Shown one piece after another: positions 36,279 through 47,930 of a stretch of 64,000 nt of DNA. This DNA comes from Thereva unica (lineage: Eukaryota; Arthropoda; Insecta; Diptera; Therevidae), in NCBI GenBank assembly GCA_949987705.1, contig OX465286.1, forward strand, positions 17,063,676-17,127,675. The letters are read 5' to 3'. Numbering within the stretch: the stretch's first letter is position 1; every line of letters begins with the position of its first letter. Below the pieces are notes generated by a model. It saw only the letters and a list, made by a program, of their open reading frames with translations. It was not told the DNA's origin and searched no databases. Both the position numbers and the translations under genes were made by a program.

Positions 36279-39200
36279 ATGGGGTATCGTTGGAAAGGGC
36301 TCGCTCCCCCGAGTTCAGCGCACTTGATTTGGTCCAGAAATCCCAAGGGGTTCGGGAGATATCCCCTCTTTTGTGATTTCCCCAAGGGGGGCTGCAGAAT
36401 GCCCATTATCTCGGGAAATACTGGTCAGCCCGGGGTGGGATTGAATTCACAGCCTCCCTGGGAGGTCCCTAACAATTTCCCATCCAAAAAAGGGCCACTC
36501 CAGAATTTTCCCAAAACCGGAAAATGTTCAAAGGGGTACCCCTTGGGATATTGTTGGTCGATTTCACGAAAGTGCTGGGATCTTAATGAATGGGGTATCG
36601 TTGGAAAGGACTCGCTCCCCCGAGTTCAGCGCACTTGATTTGGTCCAGAAATCCCAAGGGGTTCGGGAGATATCCCCTCTTTTGTGATTTCCCCAAGGGG
36701 GCTGCAGAATGCCCATTATCTCGGGAAATACTGGTCAGCCCGGGGTGGGATTGAATTCACAGCCTCCCTGGGAGGTCCCTAACAATTTCCCATCCAAAAA
36801 AGGGCCACTCCAGAATTTTCCCAAAACCGGAAAATTTTCAAAGGGGTCCCTTGGGATATTTTTGGTCGATTTCACGAAAGTGCTGGGATCTTAATGAATG
36901 GGGTATCGTTGGAAAGGGCTCGCTCCCCCGAGTTCAGCGCACTTGATTTGGTCCAGAAATCCCAAGGGGTTCGGGAGATATCCCCTCTTTTGTGATTTCC
37001 CCAAGGGGGGCTGCAGAATGCCCATTATCTCGGGAAATACTGGTCAGCCCGGGGTGGGATTGAATTCACAGCCTCCCTGGGAGGTCCCTAACAATTTCCC
37101 ATCCAAAAAAGGGCCACTCCAGAATTTTCCCAAAACCGGAAAATGTTCAAAGGGGTACCCCTTGGGATATTGTTGGTCGATTTCACGAAAGTGCTGGGAT
37201 CTTAATGAATGGGGTATCGTTGGAAAGGACTCGCTCCCCCGAGTTCAGCGCACTTGATTTGGTCCAGAAATCCCAAGGGGTTCGGGAGATATCCCCTCTT
37301 TTGTGATTTCCCCAAGCGGGGCTGCAGAATGCCCATTATCTCGGGAAATACTGGTCAGCCCGGGGTGGGATTGAATTCACAGCCTCCCTGGGAGGTCCCT
37401 AACAATTTCCCATCCAAGAAAGGGCCACTCCAGAATTTTCCCAAAACCGGAAAATTTTCAAAGGGGTACCCCTTGGGATATTTTTGGTCGATTTCACGAA
37501 AGTGCTGGGATCTTAATGAATGGGGTATCGTCGGAAAGGGCTCGCTCCCCCGAGTTCAGCGCACTTGATTTGGTCCAGAAATTCCAAGGGGTTCGGGAGA
37601 TGTCCCCTGTTTTGTGATTTCCCCAAGCGGGGCTGCAGAATGCCCATTATCTCGGGAAATACTGGTCAGCCCGGGGTGGGATTGAATTCACAGCCTCCCT
37701 GGGAGGTCCCTAACAATTTCCCATCCAAAAAAGGGCCACTCCAGAATTTTCCTAAAACCGGAAAATTTTCAAAGGGGTACCCTTTGGGATATTTTTGGTC
37801 GATTTCACGAAAGTGCTGGGATCTTAATGAATGGGGTATCGTCGGAAAGGGCTCGCTCCCCCGAGTTCAGCGCACTTGATTTGGTCCAGAAATTCCAAGG
37901 GGTTCGGGAGATGTCCCCTGTTTTGTGATTTCCCCAAGCGGGGCTGCAGAATGCCCATTATCTCGGGAAATACTGGTCAGCCCGGGGTGGGATTGAATTC
38001 ACAGCCTCCCTGGGAGGTCCTTAACAATTTCCCATCCAAAAAAGGGCCACTCCAGAATTTTCCCAAAACCGGAAAATTTTCAAAGGGGTCCCTTGGGATA
38101 TTTTTGGTCGATTTCACGAAAGTGCTGGGATCTTAATGAATGGGGTATCGTTGGAAAGGGCTCGCTCCCCCGAGTTCAGCGCACTTGATTTGGTCCAGAA
38201 ATCCCAAGGGGTTCGGGAGATATCCCCTGTTTTGTGATTTCCCCAAGGGGGCTGCAGAATGCCCATTATCTCGGGAAATACTGGTCAGCCCGGGGTGGGA
38301 TTGAATTCACAGCCTCCCTGGGAGGTCCCTAACAATTTCCCATCCAAAAAAGGGCCACTCCAGAATTTTCCCAAAACCGGAAAATTTTCAAAGGGGTCCC
38401 TTGGGATATTTTTGGTCGATTTCACGAAAGTGCTGGGATCTTAATGAATGGGGTATCGTTGGAAAGGGCTCGCTCCCCCGAGTTCAGCGCACTTGATTTG
38501 GTCCAGAAATCCCAAGGGGTTCGGGAGATATCCCCTCTTTTGTGATTTCCCCAAGCGGGGCTGCAGAATGCCCATTATCTCGGGAAATACTGGTCAGCCC
38601 GGGGTGGGATTGAATTCACAGCCTCCCTGGGAGGTCCCTAACAATTTCCCATCCAAAAAAGGGCCACTCCAGAATTTTCCCAAACCGGAAAATTTTCAAA
38701 GGGGTCCCTTGGGATATTTTTGGTCGATTTCACGAAAGTGCTGGGATCTTAATGAATGGGATATCGTTGGAAAGGGCTCGCTCCCCCGAGTTCAGCGCAC
38801 TTGATTTGGTCCAGAAATTCCAAGGGATTCGGGAGATATCCCCTCTTTTGTGATTTCCCCAAGGGGGCTGCAGAATGCCCATTATCTCGGGAAATACTGG
38901 TCAGCCCGGGGTGGGATTGAATTCACAGCCTCCCTGGGAGGTCCCTAACAATTTCCCATCCAAAAAAGGGCCACTCCAGAATTTTCCCAAAACCGGAAAA
39001 TTTTCAAAGGGGTACCCCTTGGGATATTTTTGGTCGATTTCACGAAAGTGCTGGGATCTTAATGAATGGGGTATCGTTGGAAAGGGCTCGCTCCCCCGAG
39101 TTCAGCGCACTTGATTTGGTCCAGAAATCCCAAGGGGTTCGGGAGATATCCCCTCTTTTGTGATTTCCCCAAGCGGGGCTGCAGAATGCCCATTATCTCG

Positions 39201-42200
39201 GGAAATACTGGTCAGCCCGGGGTGGGATTGAATTCACAGCCTCCTTGGGAGGTCCCTAACAATTTCCCAACCAAAATAGGGCCACTCCAGAATTTTCCCA
39301 AAACCGGAAAATTTTCAAAGGGATATTTTTGGTCGATTTCACGAAAGTGCTGAGATCTTAATGAATGGGGTATCGTTGGAAAGAGCTCGCTCCCCCGAGT
39401 TCAGCGCACTTGATTTGGTCCAGAAATTCCAAGGGGTTCGGGAGTTATCCCCTCTTTTGTGATTTCCCCAAGGGGGGCTGCAGAATGCCCATTATCTCGG
39501 GAAATACTGGTCAGCCCGGGGTGGGATTGAATTCACAGCCTCCCTGGGAGGTCCCTAACAATTTCCCATCCAAAAAAGGGCCACTCCAGAATTTTCCCAA
39601 AACCGGAAAATTTTCAAAGGGATATTTTTGGTCGATTTCACGAAAGTGCTGGGATCTTAATGAATGGGGTATCGTTGGAAAGGGCTCGCTCCCCCGAGTT
39701 CAGCGCACTTGATTTGGTCCAGAAATCCCAAGGGGTTCGGGAGATATCCCCTGTTTTGTGATTTCCCCAAGGGGGGCTGCAGAATGCTCATTATCTCGGG
39801 AAATACTGGTCAGCCCGGGGTGGGATTGAATTCACAGCCTCCCTGGGAGGTCCCTAACAATTTCCCATCCAAAAAAGGGCCACTCCAGAATTTTCCCAAA
39901 ACCGGAAAATTTTCAAAGGGGTCCCTTGGGATATTTTTGGTCGATTTCACGAAAGTGCTGGGATCTTAATGAATGGGGTATCGTTGGAAAGGGCTCGCTC
40001 CCCCGAGTTAGGCGCACTTGATTTGGTCCAGAAATTCCAAGGGATTCGGGAGATATCCCCTCTTTTGTGATTTCCCCAAGGGGGCTGCAGAATGCCCATT
40101 ATCTCGGGAAATACTGGTCAGCCCGGGGTGGGATTGAATTCACAGCCTCCCTGGGAGGTCCCTAACAATTTCCCATCCAAAAAAGGGCCACTCCAGAATT
40201 TTCCCAAAACCGGAAAATTTTCAAAGGGATATTTTTGGTCGATTTCACGAAAGTGCTGGGATCTTAATGAATGGGGTATCGTTGGAAAGGGCTCGCTCCC
40301 CCGAGTTCAGCGCACTTGATTTGGTCCAGAAATCTCAAGGGGTTCGGGAGATATCCCCTCTTTTGTGATTTCCCCAAGCGGGGCCGCAGAATGCCCATTA
40401 TCTCGGGAAATACTGGTCAGCCCGGGGTGGGATTGAATTCACAGCCTCCCTGGGAGGTCCCTAACAATTTCCCATCCAAAAAAGGGCCACTCCAGAATTT
40501 TCCCAAAACCGGAAAATTTTCAAAGGGATATTTTTGGTCGATTTCACGAAAGTGCTGGGATCTTAATGAATGGGGTATCGTTGGAAAGGGCTCGCTCCCC
40601 CGAGTTCAGCGCACTTGATTTGGTCCAGAAATCCCAAGGGGTTCGGGAGATATCCCCTGTTTTGTGATTTCCCCAAGGGGGGCTGCAGAATGCCCATTAT
40701 CTCGGGAAATACTGGTCAGCCCGGGGTGGGATTGAATTCACAGCCTCCCTGGGAGGTCCCTAACAATTTCCCATCCAAAAAAGGGCCACTCCAGAATTTT
40801 CCCAAAACCGGAAAATTTTCAAAGGGGTCCCTTGGGATATTTTTGGTCGATTTCACGAAAGTGCTGGGATCTTAATGAATGGGGTATCGTTGGAAAGGGC
40901 TCGCTCCCCCGAGTTCAGCGCACTTGATTTGGTCCAGAAATCTCAAGGGGTTCGGGAGATATCCCCTCTTTTGTGATTTCCCCAAGCGGGGCCGCAGAAT
41001 GCCCATTATCTCGGGAAATACTGGTCAGCCCGGGGTGGGATTGAATTCACAGCCTCCCTGGGAGGTCCCTAACAATTTCCCATCCAAAAAAGGGCCACTC
41101 CAGAATTTTCCCAAAACCGGAAAATTTTCAAAGGGGTACCCCTTGGGATATTTTTGGTCGATTTCACGAAAGTGCTGGGATCTTAATGAATGGGGTATCG
41201 TTGGAAAGGGCTCGCTCCCCCGAGTTCAGCGCACTTGATTTGGTCCAGAAATCCCAAGGGGTTCGGGAGATATCCCCTCTTTTGTGATTTCCCCAAGCGG
41301 GGCTGCAGAATGCCCATTATCTCGGGAAATACTGGTCAGCCCGGGGTGGGATTGAATTCACAGCCTCCTTGGGAGGTCCCTAACAATTTCCCAACCAAAA
41401 TAGGGCCACTCCAGAATTTTCCCAAAACCGGAAAATTTTCAAAGGGATATTTTTGGTCGATTTCACGAAAGTGCTGAGATCTTAATGAATGGGGTATCGT
41501 TGGAAAGGGCTCGCTCCCCCGAGTTCAGCGCACTTGATTTGGTCCAGAAATTCCAAGGGGTTCGGGAGATATCCCCTCTTTGGTGATTTCCCCAAGGGGG
41601 GCTGCAGAATGCCCATTATCTCGGGAAATACTGGTCAGCCCGGGGTGGGATTGAATTCACAGCCTCCCTGGGAGGTCCCTAACAATTTCCCATCCAAAAA
41701 AGGGCCACTCCAGAATTTTCCCAAAACCGGAAAATTTTCAAAGGGATATTTTTGGTCGATTTCACGAAAGTGCTGGGATCTTAATGAATGGGGTATCGTT
41801 GGAAAGAGCTCGCTCCCCCGAGTTCAGCGCACTTGATTTGGTCCAGAAATTCCAAGGGGTTCGGGAGTTATCCCCTCTTTTGTGATTTCCCCAAGGGGGG
41901 CTGCAGAATGCCCATTATCTCGGGAAATACTGGTCAGCCCGGGGTGGGATTGAATTCACAGCCTCCCTGGGAGGTCCCTAACAATTTCCCATCCAAAAAA
42001 GGGCCACTCCAGAATTTTCCCAAAACCGGAAAATTTTCAAAGGGGTACCCCTTGGGATATTTTTGGTCGATTTCACGAAAGTGCTGGGATCTTAATGAAT
42101 GGGGTATCGTTGGAAAGGGCTCGCTCCCCCGAGTTCAGCGCACTTGATTTGGTCCAGAAATTCCAAGGGGTTCGGGAGTTATCCCCTCTTTTGTGATTTC

Positions 42201-45200
42201 CCCAAGGGGGCTGCAGAATGCCCATTATCTCGGGAAATACTGGTCAGCCCGGGGTGGGATTGAATTCACAGCCTCCCTGGGAGGTCCCTAACAATTTCCC
42301 ATCCAAAAAAGGGCCACTCCAGAATTTTCCCAAAACCGGAAAATTTTCAAAGGGATATTTTTGGTCGATTTCACGAAAGTGCTGGGATCTTAATGAATGG
42401 GGTATCGTTGGAAAGGGCTCGCTCCCCCGAGTTCAGCGCACTTGATTTGGTCCAGAAATTCCAAGGGGTTCGGGAGATATCCCCTCTTTGGTGATTTCCC
42501 CAAGGGGGGCTGCAGAATGCCCATTATCTCGGGAAATACTGGTCAGCCCGGGGTGGGATTGAATTCACAGCCTCCCTGGGAGGTCCCTAACAATTTCCCA
42601 TCCAAAAAAGGGCCACTCCAGAATTTTCCCAAAACCGGAAAATTTTCAAAGGGGTACCCCTTGGGATATTTTTGGTCGATTTCACGAAAGTGCTGGGATC
42701 TTAATGAATGGGGTATCGTTGGAAAGAGCTCGCTCCCCCGAGTTCAGCGCACTTGATTTGGTCCAGAAATTCCAAGGGGTTCGGGAGTTATCCCCTCTTT
42801 TGTGATTTCCCCAAGGGGGGCTGCAGAATGCCCATTATCTCGGGAAATACTGGTCAGCCCGGGGTGGGATTGCTTTCACAGCCTCCCTGGGAGGTCCCTA
42901 ACAATTTCCCATCCAAAAAAGGGCCACTCCAGAATTTTCCCAAAACCGGAAAATTTTCAAAGGGATATTTTTGGTCGATTTCACGAAAGTGCTGGGTTCC
43001 TAATGAATGGGGTATCGTTGGAAAGGGCTCGCTCCCCCGAGTTCAGCGCACTTGATTTGGTCCAGAAATTCCAAGGGGTTCGGGAGTGATCCCCTCTTTT
43101 GTGATTTCCCCAAGGGGGGCTGCAGAATGCCCATTATCTCGGGAAATACTGGTCAGCCCGGGGTGGGATTGGATTCACAGCCTCCCTGGGAGGTCCCTAA
43201 CAATTTCCCATCCAAAAAAGGGCCACTCCAGAATTTTCCCAAAACCGGAAAATTTTCAAAGGGATATTTTTGGTCGATTTCACGAAAGTGCTGGGTTCCT
43301 AATGAATGGGGTATCGTTGGAAAGGGCTCGCTTCCCCGAGTTCAGCGCACTTGATTTGGTCCAGAAATTCCAACGGGTTCGGGAGTGATCCCCTCTTTTG
43401 TGATTTCCCCAAGGGGGGCTGCAGAATGCCCATTATCTCGGGAAATACTGGTCAGCCCGGGGTGGGATTGGATTCACAGCCTCCCTGGGAGGTCCCTAAC
43501 AATTTCCCATCCAAAAAAGGGCCATTCCAGAATTTTCCCAAAACCGGAAAATTTTCAAAGGGATATTTTTGGTCGATTTCACGAAAGTGCTGGGATCTTA
43601 ATGAATGGGGTATCGTTGGAAAGGGCTCGCTCCCCCGAGTTCAGCGCACTTGATTTGGTCCAGAAATCCCAAGGGGTTCGGGAGATATCCCCTCTTTTGT
43701 GATTTCCCCAAGCGGGGCTGCAGAATGCCCATTATCTCGGGAAATACTGGTCAGCCCGGGGTGGGATTGAATTCACAGCCTCCCTGGGAGGTCCCTAACA
43801 ATTTCCCATCCAAAAAAGGGCCACTCCAGAATTTTCCCAAAACCGGAAAATGTTCAAAGGGATATTTTTGGTCGATTTCACGAAAGTGCTGGGATCTTAA
43901 TGAATGGGGTATCGTTGGAAAGAGCTCGCTCCCCCGAGTTCAGCGCACTTGATTTGGTCCAGAAATTCCAAGGGGTTCGTGAGATATCCCCTCTTTGGTG
44001 ATTTCCCCAAGGGGGGCTGCAGAATGTCCATTATCTCGGGAAATACTGGTCAGCCCGGGGTGGGATTGAATTCACAGCCTCCCTGGGAGGTCCCTAACAA
44101 TTTCCCATCCAAAAAAGGGCCACTCCAGAATTTTCCCAAAACCGGAAAATTTTCAAAGGGATATTTTTGGTCGATTTCACGAAAGTGCTGGGATCTTAAT
44201 GAATGGGGTATCGTTGGAAAGAGCTCGCTCCCCCGAGTTCAGCGCACTTGATTTGGTCCAGAAATTCCAAGGGGTTCGGGAGATATCCCCTCTTTTGTGA
44301 TTTCCCCAAGCGGGGCTGCAGAATGCCCATTATCTCGGGAAATACTGGTCAGCCCGGGGTGGGATTGAATTCACAGCCTCCCTGGGAGGTCCCTAACAAT
44401 TTCCCATCCAAAAAAGGGCCACTCCAGAATTTTCCCAAAACCGGAAAATTTTCAAAGGGGTACCCCTTGGGATATTTTTGGCCGATTTCACGAAAGTGCT
44501 GGGATCTTAATGAATGGGGTATCGTTGGAAAGGGCTCGCTCCCCCGAGTTCAGCGCACTTGATTTGGTCCAGAAATCCCAAGGGGTTCGGGAGATATCCC
44601 CTCTTTTGTGATTTCCCCAAGCGGGGCTGCAGAATGCCCATTATCTCGGGAAATACTGGTCAGCCCGGGGTGGGATTGAATTCACAGCCTCCTTGGGAGG
44701 TCCCTAACAATTTCCCATCCAAAAAAGGGCCACTCCAGAATTTTCCCAAAACCGGAAAATTTTCAAAGGGATATTTTTGGTCGATTTCACGAAAGTGCTG
44801 GGATCTTAATGAATGGGGTATCGTTGGAAAGAGCTCGCTCCCCCGAGTTCAGCGCACTTGATTTGGTCCAGAAATTCCAAGGGGTTCGGGAGTTATCCCC
44901 TCTTTTGTGATTTCCCCAAGGGGGGCTGCAGAATGCCCATTATCTCGGGAAATACTGGTCAGCCCGGGGTGGGACTGAATTCACAGCCTCCCTGGGAGGT
45001 CCCTAACAATTTCCCATCCAAAAAAGGGCCACTCCAGAATTTTCCCAAAACCGGAAAATTTTCAAAGGGATATTTTTGGTCGATTTCACGAAAGTGCTGA
45101 GATCTTAATGAATGGGGTATCGTTGGAAAGAGCTCGCTCCCCCGAGTTCAGCGCACTTGATTTGGTCCAGAAATTCCAAGGGGTTCGGGAGTGATCCCCT

Positions 45201-45649
45201 CTTTTGTGATTTCCCCAAGGGGGGCTGCAGAATGCCCATTATCTCGGGAAATACTGGTCAGCCCGGGGTGGGATTGGATTCACAGCCTCCCTGGGAGGTC
45301 CCTAACAATTTCCCATCCAAAAAAGGGCCACTCCAGAATTTTCCCAAAACCGGAAAATTTTCAAAGGGATATTTTTGGTCGATTTCACGAAAGTGCTGGG
45401 ATCTTAATGAATGGGGTATCGTTGGAAAGAGCTCGCTCCCCCGAGTTCAGCGCACTTGATTTGGTCCAGAAATTCCAAGGGGTTCGGGAGATATCCCCTC
45501 TTTGGTGATTTCCCCAAGGGGGGCTGCAGAATGTCCATTATCTCGGGAAATACTGGTCAGCCCGGGGTGGGATTGAATTCACAGCCTCCCTGGGAGGTCC
45601 CTAACAATTTCCCATCCAAAAAAGGGCCACTCCAGAATTTTCCCAAAAC

Positions 45650-47081
45650 AATAATAGTTATTAAGCCTATTATTATTAAATATGTATTTTTTATATATTC
45701 TATTATTTTTTTAATTACTTAAAAACAGCATTTCACAATTGTTTATTGTTTAATTTAACCAAAATCAATTAAATAAATTTCTGAAATTAATTTAAATTTG
45801 CAGTCATGGAGTGGTGCAGTTATAAGCTACTAACTCAACCATATTTAATCAAAGACAACAATCTCAAATGTTAAAGGTTCATGTGCGCAATACATCGAGT
45901 TACCAAGAAATACTTTTTGAGTTTATTTTGAAAATCCTCAAATTTCCGCTAGAATAAATTAAATAAATGCTTCACCATATTATAAAAAAAAAACATTATT
46001 TCAATAAAATTTATTTAATAGTTTCTATTACAAGTGAGAATATTTTAAAACATTTCTTTTTAAATGAGAAATGCCGAATTTGCCGAAAATAACGAAAAAA
46101 CCCGTTACTGAACGAACTGTCATACATGGACAGGAATAATCATGTTCAACTAAAAAAAAACTGCTTCAAGCAATATTTTACTGGTGTTTTAATTAATAAA
46201 TACAGTGAGTTAATTCAAATTAATAGTGAATATCAATGCAATAATAATTTTTCCTTTCTTAGCTAGATAAATTGAAGTGAAGAGTGTTTTAAATAATGTG
46301 AAACCATAAATATAAAATTCGTCTGCTATGCAAATGTGACGCCATTTTGCATGTGCAAAGGAAATTGATTTTAATTGTAAGTTTTTCCCTTTATATTTAT
46401 ATCATTTCTTATATTATTTAAATGTTTTCTAATTAAATGCTACCGGGGTTTATTAATATATATATTAAAGGAGAAGATTCCATGTTTTTCTTGTTAGTTT
46501 TATGTTTTTTAAATTAATTGGTTCCTGTCAGTGACGGCATTAGCAGCAGTTAATTTTCTAAAAAGTATTGAATATTGAACAAATATCGTTGTGAAATTGA
46601 TTTTAGGCTGTTATTATAGATTGATCATAAAGTATATAATCAATAGTTGCGATCAGATCTCCCATAGGTCAGATAAAATTCCTTTTCTTAAATTTAAATT
46701 CCCACCGTTGTGCCCCATTTGATGGGGGCTTCGTATGCGAGGTTTCATGAACTGCATAACAATTAAACGTATTCTTGTTAGGAATTTATGTACAATACAT
46801 TGATTATAGAGTAAAGTATATTGGTATATAATGATTGTGGTAATTATTGTCCTAGACATGTTAAGGAGATCTCACTTCAAATTAAATTCCTAATTTGGCT
46901 AGGAACGATTCCTTCTTCGAAGGCAATAGAATCAATAGAATCTTACTGTGGACAAAAACATGATGAAAGCTGGGTTTTAGTTTTAATAAATATCGAAGTC
47001 GCGAACACATATCTATATTTGGGGCTCTGAAAAGCTCTTTATTTCTGTAGCCAGTATTTTTTTAAAACTACTTTCTTACAG
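45650..47081. other. AT-rich unique DNA, no supported gene
   Basis: The base composition drops sharply at the end of the satellite. The first bases form a small inverted repeat (AATAATAG, then CTATTATT). A good splice-donor sequence (AATT|GTAAGT) lies at 46377 and could close an upstream exon of the transcript described next. The two ORFs of about 69 codons near 46653-47030 have no recognisable features and I do not call them. Confidence 0.5.
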
Positions 47082-47930
47082 GAAATATGTGCCTCGTTGG
47101 ATAAGAAGACAAAGTGATTCTGGAGGAATCCAGCAGCATCTGATAAGGCAACCAAATCGTCTATGGTAAGTTACTTTGCTGGAAGTAGGGTAGAGGGTGG
47201 CAGGTTGATACTGTTAGCATATGATTTTACTTATATATTTATATCTTTAACCATATCGCGATTGGAAGTGGAGAAATATTAAACAGTATTTTTATGTATT
47301 TGCAGTAGATTAAACTACCACTCTGTTTGATGTCCTTTGGATATCAACACTGCAGATAGACGGATCAGCAGCTTTCAGCATCATGGAGAGGAGCTAGACG
47401 GATCAGCAGCTTTTAACATAATGGAGAGGAGCTAGACGGATCAGCAGCTTTTAACATCATGGAGAGGAGCTAGAGGGATCAGCAACTTTCGACATCATGG
47501 AGAGGAGCTTTGGAGGATATGGAAATTTTGCGAAAATTTTTCGAAAAATTATTTTGGTGGTAAGTACCCTCTTTTTATAGTTTGCCCCTTCTTCAAACTA
47601 ATTGAGATTCTCCACTAGCTAACTGTTTTTTCTTTCTTTTTTACAGATTTGTGATAGTGGAAAAAAGTGCTAGTGTTTGTGTTTGAGTGTAGGTCTTCGA
47701 CAGGGGTATTGGATTTGGGAAAGGCGGTGAGTACCATTATTTCTACACCCATAGACATTTAGATCGCGAGCATAGATTTAAGTTTTTTGCATCATATAAT
47801 AGTTTAGCTTAGATTCAGGACTTATCTTTGTTAGCAAATAAGATATATAAACATTTCTTCCAGGGTAGTAGTAGCTTTGGCCAACATTAGCGGACAGTTA
47901 CTTGTTGCAGTTGCCAGGCGGCTCAAGTCA
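47082..47930 (+). ncRNA. Candidate spliced non-coding transcript (at least four exons)
   Basis: Consensus splice sites alternate in the right order on the plus strand. Acceptor TTTCTTACAG is followed by exon 47082-47165 and donor GTAAGT. Acceptor TATTTGCAG is followed by exon 47306-47559 and donor GTAAGT. Acceptor TTTTTTACAG is followed by exon 47647-47726 and donor GTGAGT. Acceptor TTTCTTCCAG is followed by an exon starting at 47864, whose end is unknown. The introns would be 140, 87 and 137 bp, typical insect sizes. Joined in any frame, the first two exons hit stops quickly, so a long protein is unlikely. An upstream exon ending at 46376 is possible. Exon 2 contains a 38-bp minisatellite. 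No transcript evidence is available. Confidence 0.4.
47358..47509 (+). repeat. 38-bp minisatellite, 4 copies
   Basis: Units begin at 47358, 47396, 47434 and 47472. Each starts AGACGGATCAGCAGC or a close variant and ends ATGGAGAGGAGCT. The copies differ by a few substitutions. The repeat lies inside candidate exon 47306-47559. Confidence 0.9.

Larger units (their letters stand above)
3723..45649 (+). repeat. Satellite DNA array, 310/311-bp monomer, about 137 copies
   Basis: The landmark ATGCCCATTATCTCGG recurs every 310 or 311 bp, with 308- and 299-bp variants. I counted 137 occurrences, a few with one substitution, all in the same orientation. Copies differ at only a handful of positions. 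The monomer is clearly more GC-rich than the AT-rich flanks. It is full of short inverted repeats, such as CCTCCCTGGGAGG, GGGGTACCCC, and AATTTTCC paired with GGAAAATT. The array starts in mid-monomer at the BEL LTR and ends in mid-monomer after CCCAAAAC. Every monomer contains a 61-158-residue open frame, but monomer lengths are not multiples of three and no gene signals accompany the frames, so I treat all of these as non-coding. Confidence 0.97.

Noticed and set aside
3723..45649. CRISPR array or ribosomal spacer
   Set aside because: The units are long tandem copies without unique spacers, in eukaryotic DNA, and no rRNA sequence is seen nearby.
3758..45722. More than 150 similar ORFs of 61-163 codons in the satellite
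   Set aside because: They repeat with each monomer, change frame because monomers are 310, 311, 308 or 299 bp, and have no splice, start or domain signals. Their openness follows from homogenisation.
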